A stretch of 64,000 nt of DNA. It comes from Coleofasciculus sp. FACHB-1120. GTDB taxonomy: Bacteria > Cyanobacteriota > Cyanobacteriia > Cyanobacteriales > FACHB-T130. Every line of letters starts with the position of its first letter. Positions within the stretch are counted from its first letter, which is position 1. The notes under the pieces were generated by a model. It was not told where the DNA came from and did not search any database. It worked only from the letters and a program-made list of their open reading frames with translations. The stretch spans positions 351,795-415,794 of the forward strand of contig NZ_JACJTV010000002.1 in NCBI RefSeq assembly GCF_014698845.1. Direction: 5' to 3'. This document shows positions 62,264 to 64,000 of this stretch, in pieces. The translations under genes were made by a program, and so were the position numbers.

Positions 62264-62444
62264 TTATGTTCAACTGCTCTTATCTTAGTGCGATCTCTCA
62301 GTGCGATCTCTGTGCCAGTTGCCTAAGTCCTGCTAATATTAAGAACCTCACCCCCAGCCCGTCCCCGCAAGCAGGGAGGGGAGCCAGAGTTGCAGGCGAT
62401 CGCTGTTTGCTAAGCTGCTCTAGCTGATAATCATTGAACGATGA

Positions 62445-63080
62445 ATGATGAACGATTTAGTGGCGATGAATAGAGAGAGCTTGATTGTTTTTACTCGCTA
62501 TCCAGAGCCAGGAAAGGCAAAGACTCGGCTAATTCCGGTTTTGGGAGAGGATGGCGCTTCAAACCTCCATCGCCAGATGACCGAATATACTCTTTCGCAG
62601 GTGAGGGAACTGCAAAGCGATCGCGCAACGAGAGTGGAAGTTTATTTTACTGGGGGCGACCAGCATCTGATGCAAGGCTGGTTGGGAACTGATATTATCT
62701 ATCAGCCGCAGGGTGAAGGCGATTTGGGACAGCGGATGAAGTCGGCGTTTCAAACAGCTTTTGCGGCTGGGATGGAGGGCGTTGCGATCGTCGGCACTGA
62801 CTGTCCTGGTTTGGATGCGAAGATAATGGCGCAAGCGTTTGAACAGCTAAACGGTCATGACTTGGTTTTGGGACCAGCGACGGACGGCGGCTATTATTTA
62901 ATTGGGTTGCGGCGGATAATTCCAGAATTGTTTGCGGGTATCAATTGGGGAACCTCGGAGGTGCGAGAAAAGACGGTAGCGATCGCTATCTCCCTTGGTT
63001 TGGCAGTTGCTTATCTTCCCCCCCTGTTTGATGTTGACCGTCCAGAGGATCTTGCAAAAGTTACGAGTTTTGAGTTTTGA
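62445..63080 (+). CDS. TIGR04282-like nucleotidyl/glycosyltransferase (arsenosugar type)
   Basis: 211-aa DUF2064-type protein. LIVFTRYPEPGKAKTRLIPVLGEDGA is the family start, and IVGTDCPGLD, LVLGPATDGGYYLIGL and FDVDRPEDL follow, a nucleotide-sugar transferase fold. It is called arsenosugar biosynthesis-associated because it often sits beside such genes. ATG at 62445 is used; ATG at 62466 (MNRESLIVF) is equally possible. The next gene starts directly after its stop. The upstream gap holds the cassette end and a CCGTCCCC/GGGAGGGG hairpin (about 62362-62384). Confidence 0.85.
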   Translation: MMNDLVAMNRESLIVFTRYPEPGKAKTRLIPVLGEDGASNLHRQMTEYTLSQVRELQSDRATRVEVYFTGGDQHLMQGWLGTDIIYQPQGEGDLGQRMKSAFQTAFAAGMEGVAIVGTDCPGLDAKIMAQAFEQLNGHDLVLGPATDGGYYLIGLRRIIPELFAGINWGTSEVREKTVAIAISLGLAVAYLPPLFDVDRPEDLAKVTSFEF

Positions 63081-63773
63081 GTGATAGAAACGGCAAGAAT
63101 TTCCATCATTATTCCCGTTTTGAATGAAGCTGCTGACACGATTCGGTCAACATTAGCGAGTGTTCAGAATGTTGAAAATGTGGAAGTCATTGTAGTGGAT
63201 GGGGGAAGTCAGAATGAAACCGTCGCCCTTATGCAACTTTGGGGCGTTAAAGTTCTGTCTTCGGCTGCTGGACGTGCCTGCCAAATGAACGCGGGTGCAA
63301 CGGCTGCGACTGGAGATATCTTGTTATTCCTCCATGCAGATACCTCTTTACCGCCTGGGTTTGAGAAATTAGTTCCGTTGACACTAGCCCAGTCTGGAAC
63401 CGTTGCGGGTGCCTTTGAACTCAAAATTAATTCTCGAATGCGATCGCTACGTCTAGTTGAAAAGATGGTGAATTGGCGATCGCGCTTTTTTTCCCTACCC
63501 TACGGCGACCAAGCTATCTTCTTAAAAACTTCTGTATTTCAGGACGTTGGAGGTTTTCCCGATCTCCCAATCATGGAAGATTTTGAATTGATTTGTCGCT
63601 TGAAACGCTTGGGACGAGTTGCCATTGTTCCCACTCCGGTAATGACTTCAGCCCGTCGCTGGCAGAAACTTGGGGTACTGAAAACTACGCTGATTAATCA
63701 GATAGTAATTCTTGGCTATTTTTTGGGAGTTCCCCCATCTCAACTTGTTAAGCTTTATCGTCCTAATAAGTGA
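63081..63773 (+). CDS. TIGR04283-like family 2 glycosyltransferase (arsenosugar type)
   Basis: 230-aa GT-A fold transferase. ISIIIPVLNEAADTIRSTLA, EVIVVDGGSQNETV, ILLFLHADTSLPPGF (DxD-like HAD), PYGDQAIFLKTSVFQDVGGFPDLPIMEDFEL. The GTG at 63081 follows the preceding TGA directly, so the pair is translationally coupled. No arsS/arsM is in the window, so an arsenosugar pathway is inference from family names only. Confidence 0.87.
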   Translation: MIETARISIIIPVLNEAADTIRSTLASVQNVENVEVIVVDGGSQNETVALMQLWGVKVLSSAAGRACQMNAGATAATGDILLFLHADTSLPPGFEKLVPLTLAQSGTVAGAFELKINSRMRSLRLVEKMVNWRSRFFSLPYGDQAIFLKTSVFQDVGGFPDLPIMEDFELICRLKRLGRVAIVPTPVMTSARRWQKLGVLKTTLINQIVILGYFLGVPPSQLVKLYRPNK

Positions 63774-63913
63774 GTAGATAATTTATCCAAAATTTTATTA
63801 ATACACATAAAATTTTTAATTCTGATAATAGGCATTTATCGAAATTTCAACTATAGCTGTCGCCAGTTCAGTTAGGACGTAGAGTGGTGATAAAAGTGAC
63901 TGGAAACTCTGTG

Positions 63914-64000
63914 ATGGCAAAAGCTTACAGTTATGACTTACGCCGGAAGGTCATCCAAGCAATCGAGTTAGATGGACTCAACAAGAGTGAAGTGAGCGAG
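63914..64000 (+). CDS. IS630-family transposase, N-terminus (cut by window edge)
   Basis: The ATG at 63914 opens MAKAYSYDLRRKVIQAIELD, then GLNKSEVSE, the helix-turn-helix start typical of IS630/Tc1-type transposases. 29 codons are visible and intact. The bases just upstream (about 63850-63900) presumably contain the left end of the element, but its partner is outside the window. Confidence 0.8.
   Translation, partial: MAKAYSYDLRRKVIQAIELDGLNKSEVSE

Larger units (their letters stand above)
60927..62332. mobile_element. Transposon-like cassette with long inverted arms carrying a DUF1963 gene
   Basis: Left arm 60927-61070 begins CAGGACTTACGCAACCAGCA. The right arm (61988-62079 plus 62268-62332) is its inverted copy, ending TTGCCTAAGTCCTG, at about 90 percent identity by eye. 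CTAAT flanks both sides (60922-60926 and 62333-62337). No transposase lies inside; the only gene is a DUF1963 protein. The right arm also has a 13-bp internal duplication (AGTGCGATCTCT twice) and a second element inserted in it. Confidence 0.8.

Overview
The window comes from a cyanobacterium, probably a filamentous (Oscillatoriales-like) one. The short palindrome GCGATCGC (HIP1) occurs throughout, and there are photosynthesis and cyanobacterial marker genes: petM (cytochrome b6f), nblS, ycf39, a fused Bgt-type amino-acid transporter, an SLH-domain porin, a CAAD-domain protein and an NdhK. The exact genus is inference only. Coding density is moderate, and the intergenic space is rich in small inverted-repeat elements.

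Layout. 1-13.9 kb holds housekeeping genes: rpsL (partial), a HesB/IscA Fe-S protein, folK, a NUDIX hydrolase, photolyase, a 1316-aa membrane protein, purD, nblS and small conserved proteins. 14-15.6 kb holds an FKBP gene with a decayed IS982 element inserted on its stop codon. 15.7-20 kb holds an iron-type porin and a two-gene amino-acid ABC transporter. 20-28.5 kb is a minus-strand signalling block: permease-PAS-PP2C phosphatase, PAS histidine kinase, anti-sigma-like ATPase, STAS-like protein and PAS-adenylate cyclase, plus the remnant of a second phosphatase. 28.8-39.5 kb holds UPF0182, hemA, glpX, nadK, ycf39, petM (37 codons), pdxA and a phosphodiester glycosidase. 39.5-46.8 kb holds a ComFB-like protein, an OmpR-type regulator divergent from a six-PAS histidine kinase, a DUF1517 protein and a lipoprotein. 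46.8-49.1 kb is almost gene-free and holds a pair of 119-bp structured repeats, a small membrane protein and a truncated duplicate of the next locus. 49.1-51.1 kb holds an orphan NdhK and an FAD monooxygenase. 51.2-60.8 kb holds an HAF-repeat protein, an ABC exporter, a Nif3-like protein, small hypotheticals, a DUF62 protein, an FMN reductase, MgtC, tRNA-Ser, a phosphoesterase and nadA. 60.9-64 kb holds a transposon-like cassette carrying a DUF1963 gene, two arsenosugar-type glycosyltransferases and the start of an IS630 transposase.

The most unusual items are four. (1) 60927-62332: a 1.4-kb unit with ~144-bp inverted arms and CTAAT direct repeats that carries a DUF1963 gene and no transposase. 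A 184-bp element with perfect 20-bp ends and a TTAT duplication has jumped into one of its arms. (2) The 20-28.5 kb partner-switching-like block headed by a transporter fused to a phosphatase. (3) The orphan ndhK/monooxygenase pair, preceded by a collapsed duplicate whose leftover start region now forms a 24-codon leader ending at the ndhK Shine-Dalgarno. (4) Two independent insertions placed exactly on stop codons (FKBP/IS982 and petM/MITE), and several repeat-like segments read in frame inside proteins.

All family assignments rest on reading the sequence. No database search was run.
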